From positions 3,113,591 to 3,177,590 of the forward strand of contig NZ_VJOK01000001.1 in the NCBI RefSeq assembly GCF_013302895.1: a stretch of DNA of 64,000 nt. The letters run 5' to 3'. The stretch is from Streptomyces albus subsp. chlorinus. Its GTDB lineage: Bacteria > Actinomycetota > Actinomycetes > Streptomycetales > Streptomycetaceae. This document shows, one piece after another, positions 41,174 to 50,339 of this stretch; within the stretch, counting starts at the first letter, position 1; every line of letters starts with the position of its first letter. The notes under the pieces are model-generated. The model saw only the letters and a list, made by a program, of their open reading frames with translations, ran no database searches and was not told the origin of the DNA. The position numbers and the translations under genes were made by a program.

Positions 41174-42833
41174 ATGGACGCGTACAGCTCCCCCACGGAA
41201 GCGAACGGCTCCTCCCCGGCCCCGCGCGGCACCGGCGCTCCTGTGGACGCGGAGGACTCCCCCGCGGGCACGCGCCGCTTCGGGAGCACGCGCGTGGACA
41301 GACGCGACGCGCTGCGGCTGTCGGCCGCGGCGGGCGTCGCGACGGCGGTGACGCTCTGCGGTGTGAGCTTCGCCCGTGCCGCCGACGGGCCGGACGGCGG
41401 CGGGGACGGGGACGGGAACGGCGCGGACGGCGGCGGTACGGAGGGCGGCCGGACGGCGCGCCGGACGCTGCGCGGCCATCTGCCCACCGGGGCGCCCGAT
41501 TTCGTGTACCTGCCGGTGGAGGTCCCGGAGGGGGTGCGGGAGATCGCCGTCTCCTACCGTTACGACAAGCCCGCGGTCCCGGCCGGCACGCCCGGCAACG
41601 CGCTGGACATCGGGGTCTTCGACGAGCGGGGGACCGGACTGGGCGGGCGGGGCTTCCGCGGCTGGTCCGGCGGTTTCCGCGACTCCTTCACGATCAGCGC
41701 ACAGGCGGCCACCCCCGGCTATCTTGCGGGTCCCGTGCGGGCGGGCACCTGGCATGTGGTGCTCGGGCCCTACACCGTGGCGCCGCAGGGCATGGACTAC
41801 GAGGTGACGGTCACCGTGCGGTACGGGGAGCGGGGCCGCACCCCTCGGCCCGTCCATCCGCCGGAGCGCGCCAGGGGGCGGGGCAGGGCCTGGTACCGCG
41901 GGGACTGCCATCTGCACACCGTGCACTCCGACGGCGCCCGTACGCCCGCGCAGGTGGCGGCCACGGCGCGCGCCGCCGGGCTGGACTTCCTCACCACCAC
42001 CGAGCACAACACCACCTCCGGGCACGCGGCGTGGGAAGGGCTGTGGGGGGAGGATCTGCTCGTGCTGTGCGGGGAGGAGATCACCACCCGCAACGGCCAC
42101 TGGCTGGCGGTGGGCACCGATCCGGGGCACGTTCTTCGACTGGCGTTACCGGGCGCGCGACGACGCCTTCCCGCGCTTCGCGCGCGCCGTCCGGCGTGCG
42201 GGCGGCCTGGTGGTGCCGGCGCACCCCCACTGCCCGTACGTCGGCTGCCAGTGGAAGTTCGGCTACGGGCACGCGGACGCGGTGGAGGTGTGGAACGGCC
42301 CCTGGACGGCCGACGACGAGACGGCGCTGGCGGCCTGGGACAACATGCTCGTCAGCCGCGACAGCCGGCTGCCCGCCATGGGCAGCAGTGACGCGCACAG
42401 GGAGGGCCAGGACGTCGGCCTGCCCCAGACAGTCGTGTACGCGGACGGTCTGGCCCGCCGCCCCCTGCTGGAGGGCCTGCGCGCCGGACGGTCGTATCTG
42501 GCCGAGTCGTCGAAGCTGTCGGTGGAATTGAAGGCGACGACCGCGGGCGGTGCGTACGCCACGCTCGGCGGCACCCTGCGGGCCGACGACGACACCGAGG
42601 TGACCGTCACCCTGTCGGTGCGCGGCGCGCCCAAGGGCGCCACACTGCACCTGGTCACGGACGAGGGCACCCTGTGCACCGGCCCCGGCCCCGCCCTGAG
42701 CTGGCGCACCACCCCCTCCCTGGCCACCTACGTACGGGCCGAGGTGCGGCATCCCGCACGGCAGGGTTCGGGTCTGCCCGGCGCGATGGCGGCCCTGACG
42801 AACCCGGTCTGGCTCGGCGGCGTACGGCCATGA
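41174..42833 (+). pseudogene. Tat-exported PHP-domain phosphoesterase, interrupted by a frameshift
   Basis: The first frame (from ATG 41174) has a Tat signal (RRDALRLSAAAGVATAVTL), a beta-rich domain (YLPVEVPEGVREIAVSYRYD) and the start of a PHP metallo-phosphoesterase: YRGDCHLHTVHSDG and TTTEHNTTSGHAAWEG. After WLAVGTDPG near 42125 the frame breaks. The continuation TFFDWRYRARDDAFPRFARA through AMGSSDAHREGQDVGLPQTV lies in the next frame to a stop at 42833. One extra base in CCGGGGCACG explains this. The protein would otherwise be complete, near 550 residues. It could be a sequencing error, but I report the sequence as given. Confidence 0.8.
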
Positions 42834-42862
42834 GCCGCCACGCGCGGCGCGGCCCGGCCGGG

Positions 42863-44602
42863 TCACCGGGTGGGGACCGTCTCCGTGTCCCGCCCCGAGC
42901 GCAGCACGGTGCCCGGGACCGCCCCGGTCACCCTGTCGTCGCGTACGGTCTCGACACCGTTGACCCACACACCCACGACGCCCGTCGCGCGGGAGTCGAG
43001 GCGGGGGCTGTCGCCCGGCAGGTCGTGGACGAGGGTGGCCGGGCCCGCGTCGATGCGCTCCGGGTCGAAGAGGACGAGGTCGGCGTGCCAGCCCTCCCGC
43101 ACCTGGCCGCGCTCGCGCAGTCCGAAGAGGCGGGCGGGCTCGTCGGTGAGCATGCGCACGGCGCGCTCCAGTCCGACCAGCTTGCGGCCGCGCAGGCAGT
43201 CCCCGAGGAAGCGGGTGGTGTAGGGCGCCCCGCACATGCGGTCCAGATGGGCGCCCGCGTCGGAGCCGCCCAGCATGACGTCCTCGTGCTCCCAGGTCTG
43301 CCGCCGCAGTTCCCAGCTGGCCGGGTCGTTGTCGGGCGGCATCGGCCACAGCACGGTGCGCAGGTCGTCGTTGGCGCAGATGTCGACCAGGCAGGCGAAG
43401 GGGTCCTGGCCGCGTTCGGCGGCGATGTCCGCGACGACGCGGCCGGTCAGCCCCTCGTTGGCGGCCGAGTAGGTGTCGCCGATGACGTAGCGGTCGAAGC
43501 GGGCCAGGCGGCGGAAGACGCCCGCCTCCTTGCTGTCGGCGCGGCGCAGCATCTCGGCACGCACGTCCCTCTCGCGCAGCCTGGCGATGCGCTCGGGGAC
43601 GGGCAGGCCCAGGATGTCGCCCCAGCCGGGGATGAGGTTGAGGGCGCAGAAGGTTCCCAGTGACATGTTCATGGGCGTGAGGATGGGCATGGTGAGGGCG
43701 ACCACCCGCCCGCCCTCCTGCCGGGCCCGCTCGCTGGCGGACAGCTGCCGGGGGACGCGTTCGGGGACGGCGGCGTCGATGGTGAGCACGTTCCAGTTGA
43801 GCGGCCGCCCCGCCGCCGCTGACATGCGGGCGAACAGGTCGATCTCGTCGTCGGAGAACTGGTCGAGGCAGCCGGCGACGATCGCCTCGATCTGGGTGCC
43901 CTCGTGGTCGGCGACGGCCCGGGAGAGGGCCAGCAGTTCCCGGGGGCCGGCGTGCCGGGAGGCGACCGGTTTCCCGTCCCCGTCGGAGTGGCTGGAGGAC
44001 TGGGTGGTGGACAGCCCCCAGGCGCCGGCCTCCATGGCCTCGTGGAAGAGCCGCAGCATCGCGTCGAGCTGCCCCTCGTCCGGCTGCCCGCCGACGGCGT
44101 CGGGCCCCATGACGTACCGCCGCAGCGCGCAGTGGCCCACCATGAAGCCGGCGTTGACCGCGGTACGGCCCTCCAGGGCGTCGAGGTAGTCCCCGAAGGA
44201 GTGCCAGTCCCACGGCGCGCCCTCCTCCAGCGCGACCAGGGACATGCCCTCCACCTTGGACATCATGCGCCGTGTGTAGTCGGCGTCCTGGGGGCGTGCG
44301 GGGTTGAGCGGGGCGAGGGTGAAGCCGCAGTTGCCGCCCGCGACGGTGGTGACACCGTGGTTCATGGAGGGGGTGGCGTACGGGTCCCAGAACAGCTGCG
44401 CGTCGTAGTGGGTGTGCGGGTCGACGAAGCCGGGTGCGAGGACCAGCCCGGTGGCGTCCTGGCTGCTGAGGGCCTCCTCGCGGACGGTCCCGGGCGCGGC
44501 GACGACCGCGATCCGTCCGCCGCGCAGGCCGACGTCGGCCCGGTAGGAGGGTGCCCCGGTGCCGTCGACGACGGTCGCGCCCGTGATGAGGTGCTCAAGC
44601 AT
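42863..44602 (-). CDS. N-acyl-D-amino-acid deacylase-like amidohydrolase
   Basis: A 579-residue metal-dependent hydrolase of the D-aminoacylase/dihydroorotase-like group. The N-terminus is MLEHLITGATVVDGTGAPSY; the metal motif is APGFVDPHTHYDAQLFWDP; later come GVTTVAGGNCGFTLAPLNPA, a C-terminal GGSDAGAHLDRMCG with the catalytic Asp, and GWHADLVLFDPERI. The usual role is removal of an acyl group from N-acyl-D-amino acids, but many actinobacterial members act on other amides in catabolic clusters. GGGAGG lies upstream at wide spacing. It follows a luciferase-like gene on the same strand (250 bases apart). Confidence 0.88.
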   Translation of the reverse strand: MLEHLITGATVVDGTGAPSYRADVGLRGGRIAVVAAPGTVREEALSSQDATGLVLAPGFVDPHTHYDAQLFWDPYATPSMNHGVTTVAGGNCGFTLAPLNPARPQDADYTRRMMSKVEGMSLVALEEGAPWDWHSFGDYLDALEGRTAVNAGFMVGHCALRRYVMGPDAVGGQPDEGQLDAMLRLFHEAMEAGAWGLSTTQSSSHSDGDGKPVASRHAGPRELLALSRAVADHEGTQIEAIVAGCLDQFSDDEIDLFARMSAAAGRPLNWNVLTIDAAVPERVPRQLSASERARQEGGRVVALTMPILTPMNMSLGTFCALNLIPGWGDILGLPVPERIARLRERDVRAEMLRRADSKEAGVFRRLARFDRYVIGDTYSAANEGLTGRVVADIAAERGQDPFACLVDICANDDLRTVLWPMPPDNDPASWELRRQTWEHEDVMLGGSDAGAHLDRMCGAPYTTRFLGDCLRGRKLVGLERAVRMLTDEPARLFGLRERGQVREGWHADLVLFDPERIDAGPATLVHDLPGDSPRLDSRATGVVGVWVNGVETVRDDRVTGAVPGTVLRSGRDTETVPTR

Positions 44603-44730
44603 GCTGCGGATGTCCTCCCTTGGTCACGTGAACGCGGCAGCATCCGTACGGGCTCGGCAGGACCGCCCCCTGACCGCCGAGCGCCGCCCCGGGCGCAACG
44701 ACAACTGTCCCGGCGCGGATGGACCACTGC

Positions 44731-44774
44731 CCGGAGCGCAAGTGCGCACTGTCCGGAGCGCAAGTGCGCACTGT
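44731..44774. repeat. 22-bp perfect tandem duplication
   Basis: CCGGAGCGCAAGTGCGCACTGT occurs twice, head to tail, between the amidohydrolase and luciferase-like genes. Each unit contains the palindrome AGTGCGCACT. It may be a binding-site pair or a simple duplication. The full gap 44603-44852 has no gene. Confidence 0.75.
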
Positions 44775-44852
44775 CCCGACGCGGGAACGAGCCCCCTCCC
44801 CGCACATCACGAGCGCTGTCCCGGCGCTGGGCAGGGCGCTGTCCTGTCGGTC

Positions 44853-45980
44853 TCAGTTCCGTGCCGCGTCGCGGAAGCGGGTGGTGCGGTGCACCGGGTC
44901 GGTGTCGATCTGCGGGATCACGTGCTCACCGATCAGCTTGATCGTGTTCATCGTGTCCTCGTAGGAGATGCCGATGGGCAGCCCGAAGGAGAGCTGGTCG
45001 GCGCCCGCCTGCTCCCAGCGCTTGCACTGGCGCAGCACCTCCTCGGGGTTGCCGCAGATCATCAGCTCCTCGGCGATGAGGAGGTCGACGACCTCCTCGG
45101 TGTACTCCGGGATGAGTTCCGGCCACTGGGGGATGCCCTCGGGGCGGGGGAAGGTGTCGTGGTAGCGGAAGAGCAGCGACTGCAGGTAGTTCAGTCCGCC
45201 CCCGACCGCGATCCGCTTGGCCTTCTCGGTGGTCTCCGCGCAGATGGCGGTCGAGGTCACCATGACATTGTCGTTGACGTACCCCCCGAGGGGCTCTGCG
45301 TCCTTGACCGCCCCCTTGTACGACTCGACGACCCACTCCATGTCGGAGACCTTCTGCACGCTGAAGCCGAGCACCCCCAGCCCCTTCCTGGCCGCCATCG
45401 CGTAGGAGGAGGGCGAACCCGCCGCGTACCACATCGCCGGGTGTGAACCCCCGTACGGCTTGGGGAGGATCTTGCGTGGGGGCAACGACCAGTGCTTCCC
45501 CTGGAACCCCTGGTACTCGTCCTGCAGCCACATCCTGGGGAACTCCGCGATGGTCTCCTCCCAGATCTCCTTGGTGTGGTTCATGTCGGTGACACCCGGC
45601 AGGAACCCCAGGATCTCGTGGGAGCCGGCGCCCCGCCCCGTTCCGAACTCGAACCGGCCGCCGGAGAGGTGGTCGAGCATGGCCGCCTTCTCCGCCACCT
45701 TCACCGGGTGGTTGACCTGGGGGAGCGGGTTGAAGATGCCGGAGCCGAGGTGGATGCGCTCGGTGGCGTGCGCCAGGTAGCCGAGGAAGACGTCGTTGGC
45801 CGACAGGTGGCTGTACTCCTCCAGGAAGTGGTGCTCGGAGGCCCAGGCGTACTTGAAGCCGGACTTGTCCGCCTGGATGACGTACTCGGTCTCCTCGACC
45901 AGTGCCTTGTGCTCGGCCTGCGGGTCGGTCCTGGCCCGCGCGGCGGGCACGTACCCCTGAACAAAGAGCCCGAATTCCAC
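44853..45980 (-). CDS. Luciferase-like monooxygenase (LLM class)
   Basis: A 375-residue flavin-dependent enzyme from GTG 45980 (GGGAG upstream). It starts MEFGLFVQGYVPAARARTDP and contains FKYAWASEHHFLEEYSHLSA, the EHH motif of bacterial-luciferase-like monooxygenases, then GRFEFGTGRGAGSHEILGFL. It probably uses reduced flavin and O2 on an organic substrate. A perfect operator palindrome, CTGACGGTCCGTCAG, lies 30 bases before the start, placing it in the catabolic regulon. The upstream in-frame extension to 46205 crosses that operator and is not coding. Confidence 0.9.
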   Translation of the reverse strand: MEFGLFVQGYVPAARARTDPQAEHKALVEETEYVIQADKSGFKYAWASEHHFLEEYSHLSANDVFLGYLAHATERIHLGSGIFNPLPQVNHPVKVAEKAAMLDHLSGGRFEFGTGRGAGSHEILGFLPGVTDMNHTKEIWEETIAEFPRMWLQDEYQGFQGKHWSLPPRKILPKPYGGSHPAMWYAAGSPSSYAMAARKGLGVLGFSVQKVSDMEWVVESYKGAVKDAEPLGGYVNDNVMVTSTAICAETTEKAKRIAVGGGLNYLQSLLFRYHDTFPRPEGIPQWPELIPEYTEEVVDLLIAEELMICGNPEEVLRQCKRWEQAGADQLSFGLPIGISYEDTMNTIKLIGEHVIPQIDTDPVHRTTRFRDAARN

Positions 45981-46009
45981 GTGGCATCTCTCCCTCGGCG
46001 GCGCTATTT

Positions 46010-46024
46010 CTGACGGTCCGTCAG
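46010..46024. promoter_or_regulatory. Palindromic operator, site 2 (CTGACGGTCCGTCAG)
   Basis: Perfect palindrome extended by one matching base on each side (TCTGACGGTCCGTCAGA). It lies 30 bases upstream of the luciferase-like gene, between its start and the likely promoter. Confidence 0.8.
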
Positions 46025-46295
46025 ATCCTGGTTGCGTCCGACTGTCGCACCGAGTGACAGGGGCGTCAATACGGCGGACGGTGCGGTGTGGCCGGCTCCG
46101 CACGTGAACGTACGGTGAGGAGGTGACCGGCGAACGTGGCGGAACCCGCGGAGTCTTCCTGGCGGAACCGGCGGCCCGCATGGCGGCTTGTTCCCTCTGT
46201 TTCACGAGTGAACAAGCAAAGCCCGCACCGGGCGGCCCGGTGCGGGCCCGCGCGGGACGGTCACGGGCGCCCCGGCCGTCCCGCCGCCACCCCGG

Positions 46296-47363
46296 TCACA
46301 GCACCGGGACGCCCGCCAGCCACCCGCCGTCGATGACGAACGGCTGCCCTGTGACGTAGGAGGAGTCCGCACAGCTGAGGAAGAGCGCGAGACGCGCCAC
46401 CTCCTCGGGGCGCCCCATGCGCCCCTGCGGGATGAGCTTCGCGTAGAACGCCTCCATACCGTCGACCGCCATACCGTCGACCGCCGCAGCGCCGTCGGTA
46501 CCGGCCGCACTGCTGTCTGCGCCGACCGCACCGCTGTCTGTGCCCGCCGCGCCGCTGTCGGTGTTCGAGGCGCTGCCGTGAGCGTCCGGGGCCCCGCCGG
46601 CGGACCCTTCCCCTCGGGCCGGCTCCCCTGCGACCGACCCCCTTGCGACCGCCTCCCCTCCGGGCACCTGTCCCCCGGGCACCTGCCCTTCGGACGCCGC
46701 GCCTCCAGGCAGCCGCCCTCCGGACGCCTCCTCCGTGGCTTTCTCCCCTCCCCCCAGCCGCAGCCCGCCCGCCTCGGCCTGGCGGGGGTTCGCCATGGGG
46801 GTGTCGATCGCTCCCGGGCACATGGCGTTGACCCGGATCCCCCTGTCGGCCAGCTCCAGCGCGGCCACGCGGGTCATGCTCAGGATGGCCCCCTTCGTCG
46901 CCGCGTAGGCGGTCAGGAAGGCCATGCCCGACAGTGCCGCGTAGGAGGCCGTGTTGACGATGGTGCCGCCGCCCGCGCGCGCGATGTGCGGGGCGAGAGT
47001 CTTCATCCCCAGGAAGCAGCCCGTCTGGTTGACCGCCACCACCTCGCGGAACTCCTCCACGGGCGTGGTCGCCAGTCCGTTGAAGCGCAGGATGCCCGCG
47101 TTGTTGACGAGACCGTCGACCTTGCCGAACGCCTCCAGCGCCGCGTCGGCCGCCGCCCGCCAGCTCGCCTCGTCACGCACGTCCAGGTGGACGTAGCGTG
47201 CCCGCGCGGGGCCCAGTTCCGCGGCCACCCGCTCGCCCTGGTCGTCCAGCACGTCACCGAGCAGCACCCGGGCGCCCTCGGCGGCGAACAACCGCGCCTC
47301 CGCCGCGCCCTGGCCCCGCGCGGCCCCGCTGACGACCACGACCCGCCCCTCCAGCTTGCCCAT
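46296..47363 (-). CDS. Short-chain dehydrogenase with an inserted low-complexity loop
   Basis: A 355-residue SDR from ATG 47363 (GAGGAGGG upstream). The core is classical: VVVVSGAARGQGAAEARLFA, LVNNAGILRFNGL, NTASYAALSGMAFLTAYAAT (Ser and Tyr) followed by KGA, and a normal end VTGQPFVIDGGWLAG. Between MANPRQAEAG and EAFYAKLIPQGRMGRPEEVA about 100 residues of Gly/Ala/Ser/Asp repeats (TDSGAAGTDSGAVGADSSAA) replace a short substrate loop; normal enzymes are near 255 residues. Both flanks are intact and in frame, so it may still work. Probable role: oxidation of an alcohol intermediate in the catabolic pathway. No CTGACG site precedes it. Confidence 0.85.
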   Translation of the reverse strand: MGKLEGRVVVVSGAARGQGAAEARLFAAEGARVLLGDVLDDQGERVAAELGPARARYVHLDVRDEASWRAAADAALEAFGKVDGLVNNAGILRFNGLATTPVEEFREVVAVNQTGCFLGMKTLAPHIARAGGGTIVNTASYAALSGMAFLTAYAATKGAILSMTRVAALELADRGIRVNAMCPGAIDTPMANPRQAEAGGLRLGGGEKATEEASGGRLPGGAASEGQVPGGQVPGGEAVARGSVAGEPARGEGSAGGAPDAHGSASNTDSGAAGTDSGAVGADSSAAGTDGAAAVDGMAVDGMEAFYAKLIPQGRMGRPEEVARLALFLSCADSSYVTGQPFVIDGGWLAGVPVL

Positions 47364-47649
47364 TCCGGCCCTCCTCGACGTGACCACGGCTCACCCGTCC
47401 CCGTCCCCGTCCCCATGCCCGTCCCCGCGACCCCCGGTCACCGGGGCGGTACCGGGGCCCGACGGACGGCACCCGTGCCCGGCGGGACGCCCGGGCCCGG
47501 TGCGGACGGACGTGGACGAAGGGTCCACGCCACCGCTCGACTCCGGCCCGAGCGGTCCCGCGCCGCCCTGTGGGCCCGCTCCACGGCTCGCGCTCGCGCC
47601 GCCGGCCCCGGAGCGCCCCGCACCGCCCGCGGGGCCGTCCTGGGCGCGT

Positions 47650-48591
47650 TCACAGCGCCGGGACCTCCTCCGCGAAGTGCTCCAACTGGTCCGTCAGCTC
47701 GGCCCGGGAGCGGGAGCGGAAGCGGAGTTGGAGCTGGGTGACGCCCATGGCGCGGTAGGCGCGGAGGGACTCGGCGAGGCGGGCGGGGTCGCCCGTCAGG
47801 GTGCGGGGGCCGACGTCCCAGGCCGGCTGCCCCACGTAGAGGGGTTCCGCGATGGCGCCGAAGGTGAAGGGCGTCTCCGCGAGGCCCGCCTCGTCCCGGA
47901 GCCTGCGGATACGCTCGATCTTGCCCGGCAGGGCTTCGCGGCGGTCACCCTGGGGGAGCCAGCCGTCGCCGCGGAGGGCGGCACGGCGTACCGCCGCGGG
48001 CGACGAGCCGCCCACCCACAGCGGGGGCCGGGGGCGCTGGGCGGGGCGGGGTCGCTGTCCCAGTCCGCCGAAGGAGAAACGCTCTCCCTCGTGCGAGGGG
48101 AACTCCTCCTCCCCCAAAGCCGCTTTGAGGGCGTCGATGGTCTCGTCGAGGACGGCGCCGCGCCGGTCGAAGTCGGCGCCGAGGGCGTCGAACTCCTCGC
48201 GCACGTGTCCCGCGCCGACACCGAGGACGAGCCGGCCGCCGGAGAGGTGGTCGAGCGTGGCGTACTGCTTGGCGGTCGCCAGGGGGTGCCGCAGGCCGAC
48301 GACGGCGACGTGGCTGAGCAGGGCGACGCTTTCGGTGGCCGCCGCCAGGAAGGAGAGCGTGGCGACCGGGTCGTACCACACGGTGCTCATCGCCGCGGCG
48401 AGGCGCTTGGGGACGGCCACGTGGTCGCAGCAGGCGATGTAGGCGTACCCCGCACGGTCGGCCGCGCGCGCGACAGCGAGCAGTTCGGCGGGGCCGGCCG
48501 CTGCCTCCCAGGGTTCGGCGTAGAGGGTGCTCTGCGACTGGACCGGCAGCTGTATCCCGTAGACCAGCGCTCCGGTGGGAAAGGTCAGCAC
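47650..48591 (-). CDS. Luciferase-like F420-dependent oxidoreductase
   Basis: A 313-residue LLM enzyme. GTG 48591 is preferred with GGAG nine bases before it; the open frame runs back to a TTG at 48606 that abuts an operator. It begins MLTFPTGALVYGIQLPVQSQ and contains YAYIACCDHVAVPKRL, GGRLVLGVGAGHVREEFDAL and PPLWVGGSSPAAVRRAALRG, typical F420-dependent signatures. The end is VTQLQLRFRSRSRAEL. The operator CTGACGTTCCGTCAG lies 17 bases upstream of the chosen start, the closest spacing of the five sites. The pathway role is unknown, but it belongs with the other regulon members. Confidence 0.88.
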   Translation of the reverse strand: MLTFPTGALVYGIQLPVQSQSTLYAEPWEAAAGPAELLAVARAADRAGYAYIACCDHVAVPKRLAAAMSTVWYDPVATLSFLAAATESVALLSHVAVVGLRHPLATAKQYATLDHLSGGRLVLGVGAGHVREEFDALGADFDRRGAVLDETIDALKAALGEEEFPSHEGERFSFGGLGQRPRPAQRPRPPLWVGGSSPAAVRRAALRGDGWLPQGDRREALPGKIERIRRLRDEAGLAETPFTFGAIAEPLYVGQPAWDVGPRTLTGDPARLAESLRAYRAMGVTQLQLRFRSRSRAELTDQLEHFAEEVPAL

Positions 48592-48607
48592 GCTGCCATG
48601 CTCCAAG

Positions 48608-48622
48608 CTGACGTTCCGTCAG
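48608..48622. promoter_or_regulatory. Palindromic operator, site 3 (CTGACGTTCCGTCAG)
   Basis: Perfect 6-3-6 palindrome immediately upstream of the luciferase-like gene at 48591, so close that a bound protein would block the transcript start or its first bases. Confidence 0.78.
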
Positions 48623-48930
48623 GCAAGGGTCCGGTACGGCACCGGTGCCGCGTGCCGGGGGGCAGCCACCGGCCGCAGCTCAACTCCTCGCGCGGCGCGA
48701 GTGTTTGCTTCCCAAAACCGGGCGGGCCCGTTCCGCCGTACGGCTGCGCGATCGGCGTCGCTGAGGGAACATGGTCGCGCTCCCGTCCGTGATCAGTTCC
48801 GTAATCAGTTCTGTGGTCGGTTCCGTGGCCGGTTCCGTGGCCGGTTCCGTGGTCAGTGCCGTTCGCCTTTCCGGGCCGCCCGGGCCGGGACGGGCCAGCC
48901 GCACGCCAATCCGACCGTTCAAGGACGCCG

Positions 48931-49333
48931 ATGACCGAGATGCCGGTGGCGCTGACCGTCCTCCTGTCCGCAGGGACGGTGGCCGCCGTGGCACTCGCCC
49001 TCCTGCTGACGCGTTCCGTGCGGGTGGCGCGCCGGCTGAGGACGCGTTCCGAGACCGCGCAACGGGACCTGGAGGAGGCCGCGCGGCGCCAGGCGTCGCT
49101 CTCCGCGCGGTCGCGTGCGGCCGTCCCCGGAGGGGAGTGCCGCACGCTGGGCGGCCTTCCAGCGCGGCACCGCCTCGGGCCGGGCGGCCGTCGGCGAGCC
49201 CAGCGCCACCGACTCGCGGGACCCTGGCGGCGCGCCCGCCCCCGCCGCTCCCCGTTCCGCCGGAGGGAACCGTTCCACGGATGCGGACCGTTCTCCCGTC
49301 GGGAACCGTCCCGCCGAAGGGAAACCGGAATGA
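48931..49333 (+). pseudogene. Collapsed conservon sensor gene (cvnA-like)
   Basis: ATG 48931 follows AAGGA and opens MTEMPVALTVLLSAGTVAAV then ALALLLTRSVRVARRLRTRS, the membrane N-terminus of a conservon histidine-kinase-like protein. After residue 65 the original frame loses coding character, and another frame gives the tail TASGRAAVGEPSATDSRDPG through PVGNRPAEGKPE, which ends in an ATGA overlap with the next gene. The kinase-like core of several hundred residues is missing. I infer an internal deletion with frame loss. The identity rests on the tail, the overlap and the genes that follow. Confidence 0.55.
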
Positions 49334-49542
49334 CAATCCCCGCCCCCAGGTCGCTCCGCGACGACACCTCATGGGTGCTGGCCCCGCTGCTGGAGCTGCC
49401 GCATGTCATCCACGCGGCCGTCGTCTCCGGTGACGGCCTGATCGAGGGCCGCTCGCCCGATCCGGGGAGGGAGGCGGCGGAGCCGGAGCGGCAGATTCTG
49501 GAGAAGGTGCTCAATGGACTCCGCACTCTCGAAAGCTCGTAG
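49330..49542 (+). pseudogene. Fused remnant of conservon cvnB and cvnC
   Basis: A 70-codon open frame. Its beginning, MTIPAPRSLRDDTSWVLAPL then LELPHVIHAAVVSGDGLIEG, is the N-terminus of a roadblock/LC7 (CvnB) protein. Its end, ERQILEKVLNGLRTLESS, is like the C-terminus of a DUF742 (CvnC) protein. An in-frame deletion has evidently joined them, removing most of both. The start overlaps the cvnA remnant and the end overlaps the GTPase gene, preserving the original operon couplings. Any function is doubtful. Confidence 0.6.
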
Positions 49543-50302
49543 CCCGGGCGGCCCGGAGAGCCCCGGCGCCTCTGCGGACTCCGGCGCGGAGGGCTCCCTC
49601 TACCTGGAGGACAAGCCGCAGACGCTGGTGAAGCTGCTGGTCGCGGGCCCTTTCGGAGTGGGCAAGACGACCTTCATCCGTGCGCTGTCCGAGACGGCGC
49701 CGCTGCACACCGAAGAGGTCATGACGCAGACCGGCGCACTGGTGGACGATCTGGCCGGAGCCCGGGAGAAGACCACCACCACGGTCGCCATCGACTTCGG
49801 CCGCCTCACGCTGCCCGGCGATCTGGTGCTCTACATGTTCGGCACCCCGGGACAGCGCCGGTTCCGTCCGCTGTGGCAGGACATCGCCCGGGGCGCGCTG
49901 GGCGCCCTGGTGCTGGCGGACACCCGGCGGCTGACGGACTCCTTCGAGGTCATGGACATGATCGAGGAGGCGGGGCTGCGCTACGCGGTGGCCGTCAACT
50001 CCTTCCCGGGATCCCCCTCGCACCACCCCGACAGCCTGCGCGACCATCTCGGCCTGCTTCCGGAGACACCGCTGGTGGCGTGCGACGCGCGGGACCGCGG
50101 CCAGGCGGCGGACGCGCTGATCGCGCTGGTGGGCCACGTCCTGGCGGTCCACGACCACCAGGAGCAGGCCCAACAGCAGGTCCGACGCGTCCAGCGGGCA
50201 CCACAGGCACAGCAGGCGCCGCAGGCACAGCAGGCGTCACAAGCACAGCAGACGCCGCAGACGCCACGGACACAGGCACAGCACCCGCGGGAGACCGCGT
50301 GA
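49514..50302 (+). CDS. Conservon GTP-binding protein (CvnD-like)
   Basis: A 262-residue small GTPase of the Streptomyces conservon type. It contains VKLLVAGPFGVGKTTFIRAL (P-loop GPFGVGKTT), TTTTVAIDFGRLTLPGD (switch I region), YMFGTPGQRRFRPLWQDIA (the GTPGQ switch II motif) and AVNSFPG in the N-K-x-D position. The fold is complete, ending near residue 215; the last 45 residues are Gln/Ala-rich repeats (QQAPQAQQASQAQQTPQTP). In conservons this protein relays signals at the membrane with CvnA-C. Here its partners are broken, so it may be orphaned. Confidence 0.9.
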   Translation: MDSALSKARSPGGPESPGASADSGAEGSLYLEDKPQTLVKLLVAGPFGVGKTTFIRALSETAPLHTEEVMTQTGALVDDLAGAREKTTTTVAIDFGRLTLPGDLVLYMFGTPGQRRFRPLWQDIARGALGALVLADTRRLTDSFEVMDMIEEAGLRYAVAVNSFPGSPSHHPDSLRDHLGLLPETPLVACDARDRGQAADALIALVGHVLAVHDHQEQAQQQVRRVQRAPQAQQAPQAQQASQAQQTPQTPRTQAQHPRETA

Positions 50303-50339
50303 GCACCCGGCCGCCGACGGCCCTCGTCCGTCCGGAGCC

